64,000 nucleotides of DNA from Ereboglobus luteus (GTDB taxonomy: Bacteria > Verrucomicrobiota > Verrucomicrobiia > Opitutales > Opitutaceae), in contig NZ_CP023004.1 in NCBI RefSeq assembly GCF_003096195.1, positions 2,708,501 to 2,772,500 on the forward strand, read 5' to 3'. This document shows, in pieces, positions 16,603 through 25,986 of this stretch. The translations under genes and the position numbers were made by a program. Numbering within the stretch: the first letter of the stretch is position 1; each line of letters opens with the position of its first letter. The notes below the pieces were generated by a model. That model was given only the letters and a program-made list of their open reading frames with translations. It was not told the DNA's origin and searched no databases.

Positions 16603-17048
16603 CCCTAAGAGAAGCGATCGACCAACGCCGAAAGGCCATTGGCGCAAATAGTCCCGCAACGCAGCCCAAGCCGACCTCCGTGCAGTATGAGCGCAATGCT
16701 CGCAAGGATGATACGAAGCCGCCCCCGGCGGCATTGCCGCTAACGCTGCGATTATTTAGGATAGGAAAACGACGCTCGTCTTTCCCGTGGTCGTGTTATC
16801 AAGGCGCGGAGTTTTTTCCGAAGGGCGACGCAACAACTGACGCTGCCGGGTGCGAACAAATCCTGATGACGTTCATACACCACGAAGTGCTTGTGCGCGG
16901 CAAGAATTTGGAAGCGCTCATGGATGAGATTGACGGGTTGCGCGTAAGCGAACTTCGCGAAATCCCCGAAAAATTGCATCCGGGGGCCGAGGATGCGGAT
17001 GACGAGCCGGTAATATTAAAAATTGAGGTGAAGAAAACCGGACGCTGA
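16599..17048 (+). CDS. Hypothetical protein between helicase and coupling protein
   Basis: 149 residues; not recognised. The ATG overlaps the helicase stop codon, with GAGGAA upstream as a ribosome-binding site. The N-terminal 55 residues are basic, Pro/Ala-rich and probably disordered (MTLREAIDQRRKAIGANSP...). The rest is more compact: LPLTLRLFRIGKRRSSFPW, then CEQILMTFIHHEVLVRGKNLEALMDEIDG. The position in the mobilisation operon suggests a DNA-processing accessory or relaxosome role, but the sequence itself gives no proof. It is followed by the first copy of the paired TATACAA site. Confidence 0.65.
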   Translation: MTLREAIDQRRKAIGANSPATQPKPTSVQYERNARKDDTKPPPAALPLTLRLFRIGKRRSSFPWSCYQGAEFFPKGDATTDAAGCEQILMTFIHHEVLVRGKNLEALMDEIDGLRVSELREIPEKLHPGAEDADDEPVILKIEVKKTGR

Positions 17049-17068
17049 ACGATCCGGTTTCGCGTTTT

Positions 17069-17096
17069 TATACAAACACAGAGCACGATTATACAA
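17069..17096 (+). promoter_or_regulatory. Paired TATACAA direct repeat, copy 1
   Basis: TATACAA at 17069-17075 and 17090-17096, exactly 21 nt apart, 25 nt before the coupling-protein ATG. The 16 nt TTTTTATACAAACACA are identical to copy 2 at 32345-32360, and TATACAATCC is shared with copy 3 at 33323-33332. Same-strand half-sites two helical turns apart suit an AraC-family activator. Confidence 0.6.
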
Positions 17097-17121
17097 TCCG
17101 GCGCAGTGTGATTGTGGCACG

Positions 17122-18618
17122 ATGCGATGTTTCCACATGCTGACCCATCTTCTGATTGCCGTTGTTTGTTTGGGATGCGCGATGGTCGCGCATCACGCGC
17201 AGTCGTCGATGTCGATTGTGGTGGTTGCCATGTTCAGTGCTCTGGCGTTCTCGCAGATTCTTTGCGGAATAATGGCGTGGCGGGAACGTCGGCGAAGGCG
17301 CGCGAGGCCGATTTTGTCGCTGGGCGGATTTACGTGGTCGATGAATGATTTTTGCCGGGGATGGTTGATCACGGGTGAGACGGGCTCTGGAAAAACGCTG
17401 GCTGCGATCAACGCGATGTTGTGGCAGGTGTCGCGGAACTGTCCTCGCTGGGGCGGCATTTGCATCGACGACAAGGGACTGTATTGGGAAACGCTTTCGG
17501 CGATGTTCCGGCATCTGGGACGCGAGAAGGATTTGATTTTGTTGCAGGTGCGGCCCGAGGGTGCGCTCGCCGATTGGGAGCCGCCGCATACGTTTAATTT
17601 TTTGGAGGACATGCGGCTTCCCTATTCCGCAAAAGCGAAGGATGTGTGCGATGTGGCGGCATCGCTTGGGCAGGATGGCGATCAGACGTTTTTCAAGACA
17701 CAGGCGGAAATCCAGATGGACTTTGCGTTTCACGCGCTTGATTGTGTCGGGCTGCCGGTGACATTGGGCAACACGCATGAGCTACTGGCGTCCGATGCCT
17801 TCATGGAGGAAATAATCGCGATGCTGGACAATAAGAACACGCCGGAATCGAGGACGTTGATCGCCCACTATGAGTCGCAAATCGCGAGCCAACCGACAGA
17901 GCAGTTGGGCGGTGTGCGCGGCACGCTGGCCAATCGGTTGAAACATTTTACGCAGCCGGACATCGCGCGTGTATTTTGCCCGGATAAATCATCGCTGTCG
18001 TTTGATGTGATAGATCAGGGAAAAGTAATCTGCGTGTCGATTCCGCAGCGGTTCAAAACGGAGCGACGGTATATCCATACGTTGTTGAAGCTGGTTTTTT
18101 ACTCGCATGTGTTGCTGCGATTTGACCGAACGACAAAGGAGCGAGTCGGGGATAATTTGCTCATACTTTGGGCCGACGAAGCGCAGAAAATCGTCACCGC
18201 GAATGACGACGGCACGAGTGATTACAATGTCGTGGATGTGATTCGCGAAGCGAAGGCGACAGTCGTGGCGGCAACGCAATCCTACACGTCGCTTATCCCG
18301 CCGATTGGCGATGAGAAGAAAGCGAAAGTGTTCATCGCGAACATGGCGAACCGCATCATGTTCAAGGCGGCCGATGAAGAGTCGGCGAAAATTGCCGCCG
18401 ACACACTTGGCAAAAAGAAATACCGAAAGCGCACCTATGGTTATTCGGCAGGAAAGCGCACCACGTCATTTTCCGAGGAAGAAAAGTATTACATCGAGCC
18501 GCATGAGTTTCGGAGACTGCGGAAGTTTCAGGCGGTCGTGCAGCACTGCGAGATGGGGTTTCGGCGGGTGTTGCTGCCGCCGCGCGAAGCCGACGGGCGC
18601 GTGAGCGGATGGTTTTGA
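17122..18618 (+). CDS. Type IV coupling protein (VirD4/TrwB-like)
   Basis: A membrane ATPase that links the relaxosome to the mating channel. Two N-terminal transmembrane segments (residues ~6-24 and ~31-52) are followed by a basic stretch RERRRRRARP. Walker A GETGSGKT is at residues 85-92, Walker B is NLLILWADEAQ, and ATQSYTSL is the following sensor-like motif. At 498 residues it is close to the compact TrwB type. The start ATG at 17122 gives the first membrane helix; MLTHLL five codons later is an alternative. It has its own regulatory site (paired TATACAA) and overlaps the next gene by 10 nt. Confidence 0.9.
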   Translation: MRCFHMLTHLLIAVVCLGCAMVAHHAQSSMSIVVVAMFSALAFSQILCGIMAWRERRRRRARPILSLGGFTWSMNDFCRGWLITGETGSGKTLAAINAMLWQVSRNCPRWGGICIDDKGLYWETLSAMFRHLGREKDLILLQVRPEGALADWEPPHTFNFLEDMRLPYSAKAKDVCDVAASLGQDGDQTFFKTQAEIQMDFAFHALDCVGLPVTLGNTHELLASDAFMEEIIAMLDNKNTPESRTLIAHYESQIASQPTEQLGGVRGTLANRLKHFTQPDIARVFCPDKSSLSFDVIDQGKVICVSIPQRFKTERRYIHTLLKLVFYSHVLLRFDRTTKERVGDNLLILWADEAQKIVTANDDGTSDYNVVDVIREAKATVVAATQSYTSLIPPIGDEKKAKVFIANMANRIMFKAADEESAKIAADTLGKKKYRKRTYGYSAGKRTTSFSEEEKYYIEPHEFRRLRKFQAVVQHCEMGFRRVLLPPREADGRVSGWF

Positions 18619-19493
18619 AAATGAAAAATATGAATACAGAAACCGATAAAACTTGGTTTGAGACGCGCCGCGAACAACTCCGCAATCTCGGCGCGCACTT
18701 GCACAAGCATATCAAAGGACAACCGCACGTCATCGGGCGCATCGAGTCGGTGCTGCGGCGCGGCGAACTCGGCCTCGCGCATCCGGGGCGTCCGAAAGGC
18801 TCGTTCCTGTTTGTCGGGCCGACTGGTGTGGGAAAAACGGAAATCACGAATGCGTTCACGGGATATCTTTTCGATGGCGCGAAGCCCATCCGTTTCGATA
18901 TGTCGGAATATCAGAACCAGTCGTCAGTCGAAAAATTGATCGGCGAAAAGATCGACGATATCGGTTTGCTCGGACGTGCGCTCGCGAAAGCGGACTGCGG
19001 AACATTACTCTTCGATGAAGTCGAGAAAGCGCATCCGCTCGTGCTCGACCTGTTTTTGCAAATCCTCGATGACGCAAGCATCACGCTCGCCACCGGTGAG
19101 CGAAAAAACCTCTCGAGGTTTTATGTGGTGTTCACATCGAACATCGGCGCATCCGAAGCGATGCGTATGCAATCCGCGCCATTCGCGAGCATTGAACGCA
19201 CCGTGCTCGCTCGCGTCGGTCAGCAACTCCGTCCCGAGCTGGTCGGACGCATGACGGAGAAAGTTGTGTTTTCACGTTTGTCATTCGAGATTCAGCGCGA
19301 GATTTGCGAAGCAATGATTGCAAAGGAACTGATGCGCCTGCAAAAACTCGGTTATATATTGGAAATCACGCCAAATGATATCGAGGCGATTTTGCGTGAA
19401 GGTGTTCACAAAACTCTCGGAGCACGCCCCATGCGCGGCGCTGTTGAACGCGTTTTACAGAATCAAGTGATTTTTTCGGCGTTAAACTTGTAA
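18609..19493 (+). CDS. ClpA/ClpB D2-like AAA+ ATPase in the conjugation operon
   Basis: 294 residues that match only the second AAA+ module of ClpB/ClpA: GPTGVGKT (residues 70-77), Walker B GTLLFDEVEKAHP, sensor FTSNIG, an arginine-finger region LRPELVGRM, and the D2 small domain (GARPMRGAVERVLQ). The Clp N-domain and D1 module are missing. The pore-loop region after MSEYQNQSSVEKLIG reads EKIDDIG where Clp unfoldases have an aromatic GYVG-type loop, so classical threading may be lost. Starts at 18609, 18621 and 18630 are all possible. Overlap with the coupling-protein gene implies a role in transfer, perhaps remodelling the relaxosome; that is inference. It is the last gene before the cargo island. 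Confidence 0.82.
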   Translation: MVLKMKNMNTETDKTWFETRREQLRNLGAHLHKHIKGQPHVIGRIESVLRRGELGLAHPGRPKGSFLFVGPTGVGKTEITNAFTGYLFDGAKPIRFDMSEYQNQSSVEKLIGEKIDDIGLLGRALAKADCGTLLFDEVEKAHPLVLDLFLQILDDASITLATGERKNLSRFYVVFTSNIGASEAMRMQSAPFASIERTVLARVGQQLRPELVGRMTEKVVFSRLSFEIQREICEAMIAKELMRLQKLGYILEITPNDIEAILREGVHKTLGARPMRGAVERVLQNQVIFSALNL

Positions 19494-19569
19494 CTTCCAG
19501 CGAGTGGCCTTGGCCCCGAGTCGGATCGGGCAGGATTATTCGCGTCATCTGCAGCGGCGAAAGGCGGCA

Positions 19570-20961
19570 TTATTTCCCCTCCACGCTCTTGTTATATTTA
19601 TCGAGTGCTCGTTGGAGCTCGGCGGCCTTTTCGGGATGCTCGCCTATCAGGTTGTTTTTTTCACCCATGTCGTTGTTCAGGTCGAAAAGCTGCAACACGT
19701 TATTGTTGTCTTTTCTTATGTAACGAACGCGGAGGGGGCCGTTGCGGTATTTCCATTGGCCGGAGCGCACTGCGGTGTCCTCGAAACCGATGATATTCCA
19801 AGGTGATCCTGCGCCAGATCCGCCACGCAAGACCGGCATAATGTCGTGCCCGTCAGTCTCGTCTTCGCGCGAGTTGCGCACTCCGGCCATTGCCATTGCC
19901 GTCGGGAAAATATCGAGCGCCGAGAGCGCCTCGTCGATTATCCGCCCGGCGGGAATCACATCCGGCCACCAAAAGATGCCGGGGACGCGCACGCCGCCTT
20001 CATAACTGGAATTTTTGCCCTCGCGCAATGGCAGCGCCGAGCCTCCCGCGTCTTTTTTCGTGGTCCAAGGGCCGTTGTCCGAGGTGAAAATCACCAGCGT
20101 GTTTCGATCCAGCCCTTCCTCGCGCAGCACGCGAAGGATCTCTCCGACGGCCCAGTCAATTTCTTCCACGCAATCACCGTAAAGTCCGCGCGCGCTTTTA
20201 CCGCGAAATGCCGACGACGCGTGCAACGGCACGTGCGGCATTGCCGGGGTCATGTAAACGAAAAACGGGGTCGCCTTGTTTCTTCGTATGAACGCGATTG
20301 TCTCCTCAGCGTAACGCTTCGTGAGCGTGTCCTGATCGGCCGGCCATTCCACGCATTGACCGCCGCGCATCAGCGGCGCCTTGGCCAATGCGGCTTTTGT
20401 TTTTTGGCGGGGCACGGCGCGGTAGTCATCGAGCGTTTTACCGTCGCGCAAGACGATGTCCGGAGCGGGCGGGATGTTCACCGGATCAAGCCACATGTCG
20501 TTTGAGTAGGGGAGTCCGAAAAAATAATCAAACCCCCGGCTGGTCGGCAGGTATTGCGGCAGGTGCCCTAGGTGCCATTTGCCTATGCATGCCGTGGAGT
20601 AGCCGCCGGTTTTCAATGCTTGCGCCAGCGTGATTTCGTTCAGATTCATGCCGTCGTCGCTGTGCGGAAAAAACACGCGGTCGTTCACTCCGGTGCGCTG
20701 CGGATAACGTCCGGTGAGCAGCCCTGCCCGTGATGGCGAGCATACCGACGCGGCAGCGTAGAACGAGGTGAGCCTCGCCCCCTCGCGCGCCATGCGGTCT
20801 ATGTTTGGTGTTTTGATCAGCGGGGATCCGTAGCAACCAAGATCCTGATAGCCCTGGTCGTCGGTCAGAATGACAATGATATTAGGTTTTTTCTCGGCGG
20901 CACCAACAGTGGCGCCCATGAGCGCACCAGCGCCAAGTAACAGCAGTAGTTCGTTTTTCAT
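19570..20961 (-). CDS. Secreted arylsulfatase-type sulfatase (S1 family)
   Basis: Hydrolyses sulfate esters, probably on host or dietary glycans. Signal peptide at residues 1-22 (MKNELLLLLGAGALMGATVGAA). Metal-binding ILTDDQGYQDLG starts at residue 31. The maturation motif CSPSR has its cysteine at 74 for conversion to formylglycine; this needs an anaerobic or aerobic maturase that is not in this window. YSTACIGKWHLG and VIFTSDNGPW are further S1 motifs. At 463 residues it is full length. It lies tail-to-tail with the AAA+ gene, 76 nt apart, and marks the left edge of the cargo island. It is probably co-transcribed with the sialidase and transporter genes upstream. Confidence 0.9.
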   Translation of the reverse strand: MKNELLLLLGAGALMGATVGAAEKKPNIIVILTDDQGYQDLGCYGSPLIKTPNIDRMAREGARLTSFYAAASVCSPSRAGLLTGRYPQRTGVNDRVFFPHSDDGMNLNEITLAQALKTGGYSTACIGKWHLGHLPQYLPTSRGFDYFFGLPYSNDMWLDPVNIPPAPDIVLRDGKTLDDYRAVPRQKTKAALAKAPLMRGGQCVEWPADQDTLTKRYAEETIAFIRRNKATPFFVYMTPAMPHVPLHASSAFRGKSARGLYGDCVEEIDWAVGEILRVLREEGLDRNTLVIFTSDNGPWTTKKDAGGSALPLREGKNSSYEGGVRVPGIFWWPDVIPAGRIIDEALSALDIFPTAMAMAGVRNSREDETDGHDIMPVLRGGSGAGSPWNIIGFEDTAVRSGQWKYRNGPLRVRYIRKDNNNVLQLFDLNNDMGEKNNLIGEHPEKAAELQRALDKYNKSVEGK

Positions 20962-21028
20962 TTTGATATGGGATTGGAGGTCTCTGAAAGGGAGGTTGAT
21001 TTCGTTAATTGCACATCATGGAACATTT

Positions 21029-22515
21029 TCACTCAACAGGAGCAAGATACTGGAGATATTCAAACTTGAAACTCTTATCCTTCCGATAATCGCGTGTTTT
21101 CATGTTCTTAAAGGCGGATTCCATCTCCTTGTTGAGCATTTGAAGTTTTTTGGGGTCAAGTATCATGTCCTTTGTTTCTTTTCTCCATTTATATAACTCA
21201 TTTTTTAAACGCTCCAGGGTTTCCTTGTATTCTGGGTTTCCCGCCAGGTTATTCCATTCATCAGGATCATTATTCAAATCATACAGCTCATATTCAGGTG
21301 GGAATCTCCATGTGTTGTAAGCTTGTTTGATCGTGTCCGATGACGCATTGATTTCCTCCTCTTTTGTTCCCGTGGAGAAGTGTCCCGCGCCTTTGAGATA
21401 AAGGGCGTAGTGCGGGTTTTCCTTTGCGTGGTTTATGTTTAAAATAAGCTTATACTGGGCGTCCCGGACACTTCTTCTCGGATAATGAACTTGGGGGAAC
21501 GAACCCATGCCCCCGGCAAAAAGATATTCCCGCCATTGGGGTTTGGCCTGCTCCCAAAGCGCAAAGAGATTTTTCCCCGGCAGGGACTTCGGGACAGTCC
21601 CGCCCGCGATATGTATAAATGTCGGCAGTAAATCGATTACCGAAACCAACTCGTTCTTCACTTGTTTTTTTGAAATTAATTTCGGCCATTTTAATATAAA
21701 CGGAATCTTTAGGCCTCCTTCATAATTGCTGCATTTTCCCCTGGAGAACTGGGCTCCGTGATCGGAGATGAAAATAATAACAGTATTGTCCGCCTTGCCC
21801 GTTCGTTTCAGGGCTTCGAGCAACAGGCCCACCGACTCATCCAGCCTGTTGATGCAGTTGTAATAATTAACCGTGTTTTCCCTGATGCGCTCGGAATTGG
21901 CGCCAACAAATGACAATCCTTTCTCAATTTCGCCTTCTTGCATGACTCTCGCGGGCCTTCCCTCCACTTGCGGTTGCAGGGGAAGGTGCGAGTCGGGAAA
22001 ACTAACCATCAGGAAAAAGGGCTTGTCCGATGAATTAATAAATTCTTCCGCTTTTTCAGCATATAGCCCGAGGTTTTTCTTCTGGAAATTGGAGTGCCTG
22101 ATTTCCCAGTAATCAAAAGGTATGTTCGATTCCTTGTTCACGTGAATCTTGCCGAGGCAGCCGGTCTTGTATCCCAGGTCTTTCATATACATGGGAAGCG
22201 TCCTGATGTTGGGAAACATTTCATATTTGTGCGTTGCCAAACCTATTTGACCGTTTTGATGCGGATACAATCCCGTGAGTATTGATCCCTGGACGGGCTG
22301 CAGACGGAATACGTCGTGTAAGCATTGCTGAAACGCGCACCCTCGCGCGCCAGACCGTCTATGTTTGGGGTCAGCACATTGGGATTCCCGTAACAGCCGA
22401 GATCCAAGGAGGCGTCCTCCGCGACAATAAATAAAATATTAGGCTGCTGTGAATATAATGAGGTCGCACACAGGCATCCCGTCAATGTGGTCAAAGGTAA
22501 TAATAAACGATTCAT
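21029..22515 (-). pseudogene. Second secreted sulfatase, frameshifted
   Basis: The first part starts at 22515 (MNRLLLPLTTLTGCL, signal peptide) and reads NILFIVAEDASLDLGCYG, then VCSPSR with the maturation cysteine at residue 72. Straight after that it leaves frame (DQYSRDCIRIK, stop). The continuation in the next frame, from ~22285 to 21029, is natural sulfatase sequence (GSILTGLYPHQNGQIG, KTGCLGKIHV, VIIFISDHGAQFSRGK, LYDLNNDPDEWNNLAG). Reading GGGG for GGG at 22287-22289 restores CSPSRGSILTG exactly. This is either true decay or a homopolymer error; the rest of the gene is clean, which favours error. The family is S1, related to but clearly different from the neighbouring sulfatase. Full product ~495 residues. 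Confidence 0.85.
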
Positions 22516-22541
22516 GATGTTATATTTTTGGGGAGGATGGA

Positions 22542-25500
22542 TCAGTTGCCGGTTTCCGCCGGTAATTTGAAGGTCGAGGCGGGCAGTGATTCGTCGTTGA
22601 TGAGATTGCCCTCGGAATAGGGAGTCCATGCGTAGCGAACCTGACTCGGCGACGGAACAGCGGACGCGCTTAGCAGCACGCTGTCGCGGTCGAGTTTTGC
22701 CTCGGCGGGATGAAACTTGCCATCGGCTCCGGCCACCTCAAAGGCGCGCGGAGCGGAGCCATCGCTGGTGCGCAGTCTGGAGCCGGCTTGCGCAAATGTC
22801 ACGCGGAGCACGTCAGATTCGGTTGTCATCGAAGCCGGAACGGGGCCGCCGCGCAAAATATTTTGTCCGTAAACTTGCGCCAGCGCGAGGCGCGTGAGGC
22901 GCGCGCCCACGGTGTGTTTGTCGCGCGGGTGAACGTCGCGGCGCGCACCGACATCGCTTGTCACCGCCATGCCGGCGTTCGGGATTTCATCGGCCATGCG
23001 GCGCTGGCTGTCGCGAAATTGCGGCCAGTTTTCGGATTTGTAGGGTCCGGCCTCGATGCTTGAGAGCTGGCAAAAGAAAAAGGAGAAGTCGCCCCGGCCC
23101 CAGCGGGCGCGCCAGTCGCGCACCAGCAGCGGGAAGAGTTGCTCGTGTTGCGCCACCCGCCATGCCGACAGGGCGTTGCTTTCGCCCTGATGCCAAAGCA
23201 CGCCACGCATCGCGAGAGGAAGCAGCGGGGCAATGCCGGAATCCCACAGGAACCCCGGCTTGAACGGGTGATCGGGGCCGCCGCCTTCGACATTGGGCGC
23301 GAACGTGCCAGCCTTCAAAGCCACGCCGATATTTTCCATGCCGCGCTGACGGCACCAGGGATCCAACGCCTCGTTCTCGAGCCAGTTGCCCGCCGCCATC
23401 GGGCCCAATCGCGAATCCGCCGACAGCGTTTCACGGCTTACCCACGCCTCGGCGGGACTGCCGCCGACGGCGAGATTGATGACGCCCACCGGCACGCCAA
23501 GCGCGGCTTGGAGGTCGCGCGCGAAATAATAACCGATTGCGGAAAACGACGCGGCACTTCCCGGTTCGCAACGCGTCCAAGTGCCGCTGTAAAATTTCTC
23601 CGGTGTCATGCGTTCCAGAATTTTATCGGAAAACGATTTTGCGAAAACATACTTGCTCGCGAAATCCAGCCCCATCAGGCGCACTTGCGAATTGGCCGCG
23701 CGGGGCAGTTCCTCGTCGGCGCGAGCCTCCTTTGAGAGCGGCCATTCCATGTTGGACTGGCCCGCGCAAATCCAGACTTCGCCCACGAGCACGTCCTTGA
23801 TTTCCAGAGTTTCGGGGCCGGAGATCACGCGCAGGGTGCGTGGCTCCGCGCTGGCTTCGAGCGCCGGCATGTCGGCGCGCCAGCGTCCGGAGTCGTCCGC
23901 CGTCGTTTTCACGTTGTGACCGGCAAACTCGACTGTGACCGCGGCTTTCGGCGCGCATGTGCCCCAGACCGGCGCGGGGCCGCCTTGTTGCAGCACCATG
24001 TGATCGCTGAAGGGATGCGCGAGTGTCAGTGCCTCCGCTGACGAAGCGGCCATTATCCATTCGAGCGGGAAGCGGGCGAAGGCTAGCATTTCGGCGGGGT
24101 AAGTTTCGCCAGTTTCGTAGAGGATGCCCACGCTGCCGTCCTTGAGCACGGCCATGCACGAGTAGGAGCTCGGGCGCGGGTCGATAAGCTGTCCGGCATT
24201 CCATGTTTTGCCGCCGTCAATGCTGGTGCGCACGGTCATGGCGACACGCAGCGTGGGCGAGTTGGGGTTGGAAAACAATAGCGACCCCGAAGGGTGCGCG
24301 ATGAGGCTCGCCTGACAGCGCGGGTCGGGAACGGTAAACCACGGCGCGCTCCATTTTCCATTGCCCAAGCTGTCACTCCAATCATAGCGCGCCCAGAGAC
24401 GCTTGCCCTCGGTGTTTTCGCCGCGCATCGAGAGCAGGAGCGCGCCATCGGGAAGCTGCGCGATTTGTGATTCGCTTGTTGTTGCTTTTCCGGGGATGGC
24501 GGGCGCGGAGATTTGCCACGTTTCGCCACCGTCGGCGCTCCAAATGAAGCAGGAGTGCGCCGGGCCACTGGCCTCGCGGAATTGCGCCGGGAAAACCAGC
24601 GTGCCGTCACGAAGCTGGATGCCGCGCCCGGGGCCTTGGAAACAGATGCGCCACACCGGATTCTTCACTTGACGGGTGATGTTGATCGGTTCGGACCAAG
24701 TCACGCCGTCGTCGGTGCTTTTTGTGAGAACGAGCTGGCCGGTTTCTTGGGGCGAAAGTCCGGGGCCGGAGCCGGCCCAGCCGCGCTCGCCGTGCGACCA
24801 AAGCGCGGCGACAAAAAGCGAGCCGGTTTTTTCGTCAACGAGCACTGAGGGATCGGTGACGCCGTTGCCCGCCGAGCCGGGGGCGTCGGCGGGGAAGTCG
24901 AGGATGCGTTGCATGGGACTCCATGTCGCGCCGTTGTCGGTGCTGCGCATCATGCCGATGTCGATGTCGGCGGGCACGTCGCGCGCGGCGGTGTTGCGCG
25001 CGTCAAAGACGGCGATGAGCGTGCCCTTGGGCGTGGTGGCGAGTCCGGGAATGCGGTAGGTGTGCACGCCATCGTCGCCTTGTTTGCGCACCACGGTGCG
25101 GAACAGGCCGGACGCCTCCGGTAGCGCGCGCTCGGCGATTTGTTGCGCCGAGTCAGTCGGCTCGCCCCAGCGGGCGCGGAGCACGGCGGCTATTTTTGCG
25201 AACTCCTGCTCGCTCATCGCGCGAGTCATGACGAGCATCTCGGCCAGGTCGCCCTTGAGGCCGAATTTGCCCGGGCAGTTTGAGCCGACGATCAGGCCGC
25301 CTTGCGGGGCGTCGGCAAATGTGGCGACGGTTTTCGAGCGCAGGCCGCCGGCGTCGGAGATCATGTGACGCACGGACAGATTGCCGAACTTGTCGCGGGT
25401 GAAAACAAAGGCGTGCGCCTGCCAGACGCCAGTGACGGCGGCGAGCGTGGCGCGATCGACTTTGTCGGCGTTGGTTTTGGCGGGCGTTGGTTGCGCGCCG

Positions 25501-25934
25501 GCCTGCCACTTGCCGCGGCGCACTTGCGCCCGGGAGAGGCCGGCTCCGGTGGCGCCGTCAAAGAGGAAGCCGGCGCTGTTGTCGGCAAGGCGCGCGTAGG
25601 CGATGATGGTGCGGTCGCCCGAGAGCGTGCCCCAAGGCTTGGCGGCGCGCCATATCGAGGACTCGCCGTCGAAACGCACAATGGTGCTCGCGCCGGAGGG
25701 CGTGTCCACGCGCACGGCTTTCGGCGTGCCCCGGATTGATGTCAGGTGCCGTTGCCTGGAGGCGTCATTTTCCCAGCCGATGACGCGGGATCCGTTTAGT
25801 TTCAGGCCCTTGTCAGCGCGATACCACGCGTAAATGATGTCGTCCCCAGCTTGCGCGCGCGCGTTTGAGGGCAAGAAAATACCGGAGGCGAATGTCATCG
25901 CCAATGCCAGCAGGAGGCGTGTGTGTGTTTTCAT
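22542..25934 (-). CDS. Sialidase-sialate O-acetylesterase fusion with N-terminal LamG-like domain
   Basis: 1,130 residues, secreted (signal peptide residues 1-28). Residues ~30-260 resemble a concanavalin/LamG fold (AWYRADKGLKLNGSRV ... GDLAEMLVMTRAMS). Residues ~275-645 are an exo-alpha-sialidase: the RIP motif at 294-296 (HTYRIPGLA) and four Asp boxes (STDNGATW, STDDGVTW, SADGGETW, SIDGGKTW). Residues ~655-1130 are a sialate O-acetylesterase of the SGNH type: nucleophile block GQSNMEW, WHQGESNA, and DVHPRDKHTVG with the Asp-His pair. Joining both activities in one chain lets the enzyme remove the 9-O-acetyl groups that block sialidases. It is the extracellular step of the sialic-acid pathway, directly downstream of the transporter gene. 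Confidence 0.9.
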   Translation of the reverse strand: MKTHTRLLLALAMTFASGIFLPSNARAQAGDDIIYAWYRADKGLKLNGSRVIGWENDASRQRHLTSIRGTPKAVRVDTPSGASTIVRFDGESSIWRAAKPWGTLSGDRTIIAYARLADNSAGFLFDGATGAGLSRAQVRRGKWQAGAQPTPAKTNADKVDRATLAAVTGVWQAHAFVFTRDKFGNLSVRHMISDAGGLRSKTVATFADAPQGGLIVGSNCPGKFGLKGDLAEMLVMTRAMSEQEFAKIAAVLRARWGEPTDSAQQIAERALPEASGLFRTVVRKQGDDGVHTYRIPGLATTPKGTLIAVFDARNTAARDVPADIDIGMMRSTDNGATWSPMQRILDFPADAPGSAGNGVTDPSVLVDEKTGSLFVAALWSHGERGWAGSGPGLSPQETGQLVLTKSTDDGVTWSEPINITRQVKNPVWRICFQGPGRGIQLRDGTLVFPAQFREASGPAHSCFIWSADGGETWQISAPAIPGKATTSESQIAQLPDGALLLSMRGENTEGKRLWARYDWSDSLGNGKWSAPWFTVPDPRCQASLIAHPSGSLLFSNPNSPTLRVAMTVRTSIDGGKTWNAGQLIDPRPSSYSCMAVLKDGSVGILYETGETYPAEMLAFARFPLEWIMAASSAEALTLAHPFSDHMVLQQGGPAPVWGTCAPKAAVTVEFAGHNVKTTADDSGRWRADMPALEASAEPRTLRVISGPETLEIKDVLVGEVWICAGQSNMEWPLSKEARADEELPRAANSQVRLMGLDFASKYVFAKSFSDKILERMTPEKFYSGTWTRCEPGSAASFSAIGYYFARDLQAALGVPVGVINLAVGGSPAEAWVSRETLSADSRLGPMAAGNWLENEALDPWCRQRGMENIGVALKAGTFAPNVEGGGPDHPFKPGFLWDSGIAPLLPLAMRGVLWHQGESNALSAWRVAQHEQLFPLLVRDWRARWGRGDFSFFFCQLSSIEAGPYKSENWPQFRDSQRRMADEIPNAGMAVTSDVGARRDVHPRDKHTVGARLTRLALAQVYGQNILRGGPVPASMTTESDVLRVTFAQAGSRLRTSDGSAPRAFEVAGADGKFHPAEAKLDRDSVLLSASAVPSPSQVRYAWTPYSEGNLINDESLPASTFKLPAETGN

Positions 25935-25986
25935 TTTATGTGCGGATGTTTGAAACGGAGATTTTCGCCGGACTACTTTTCGCGAC

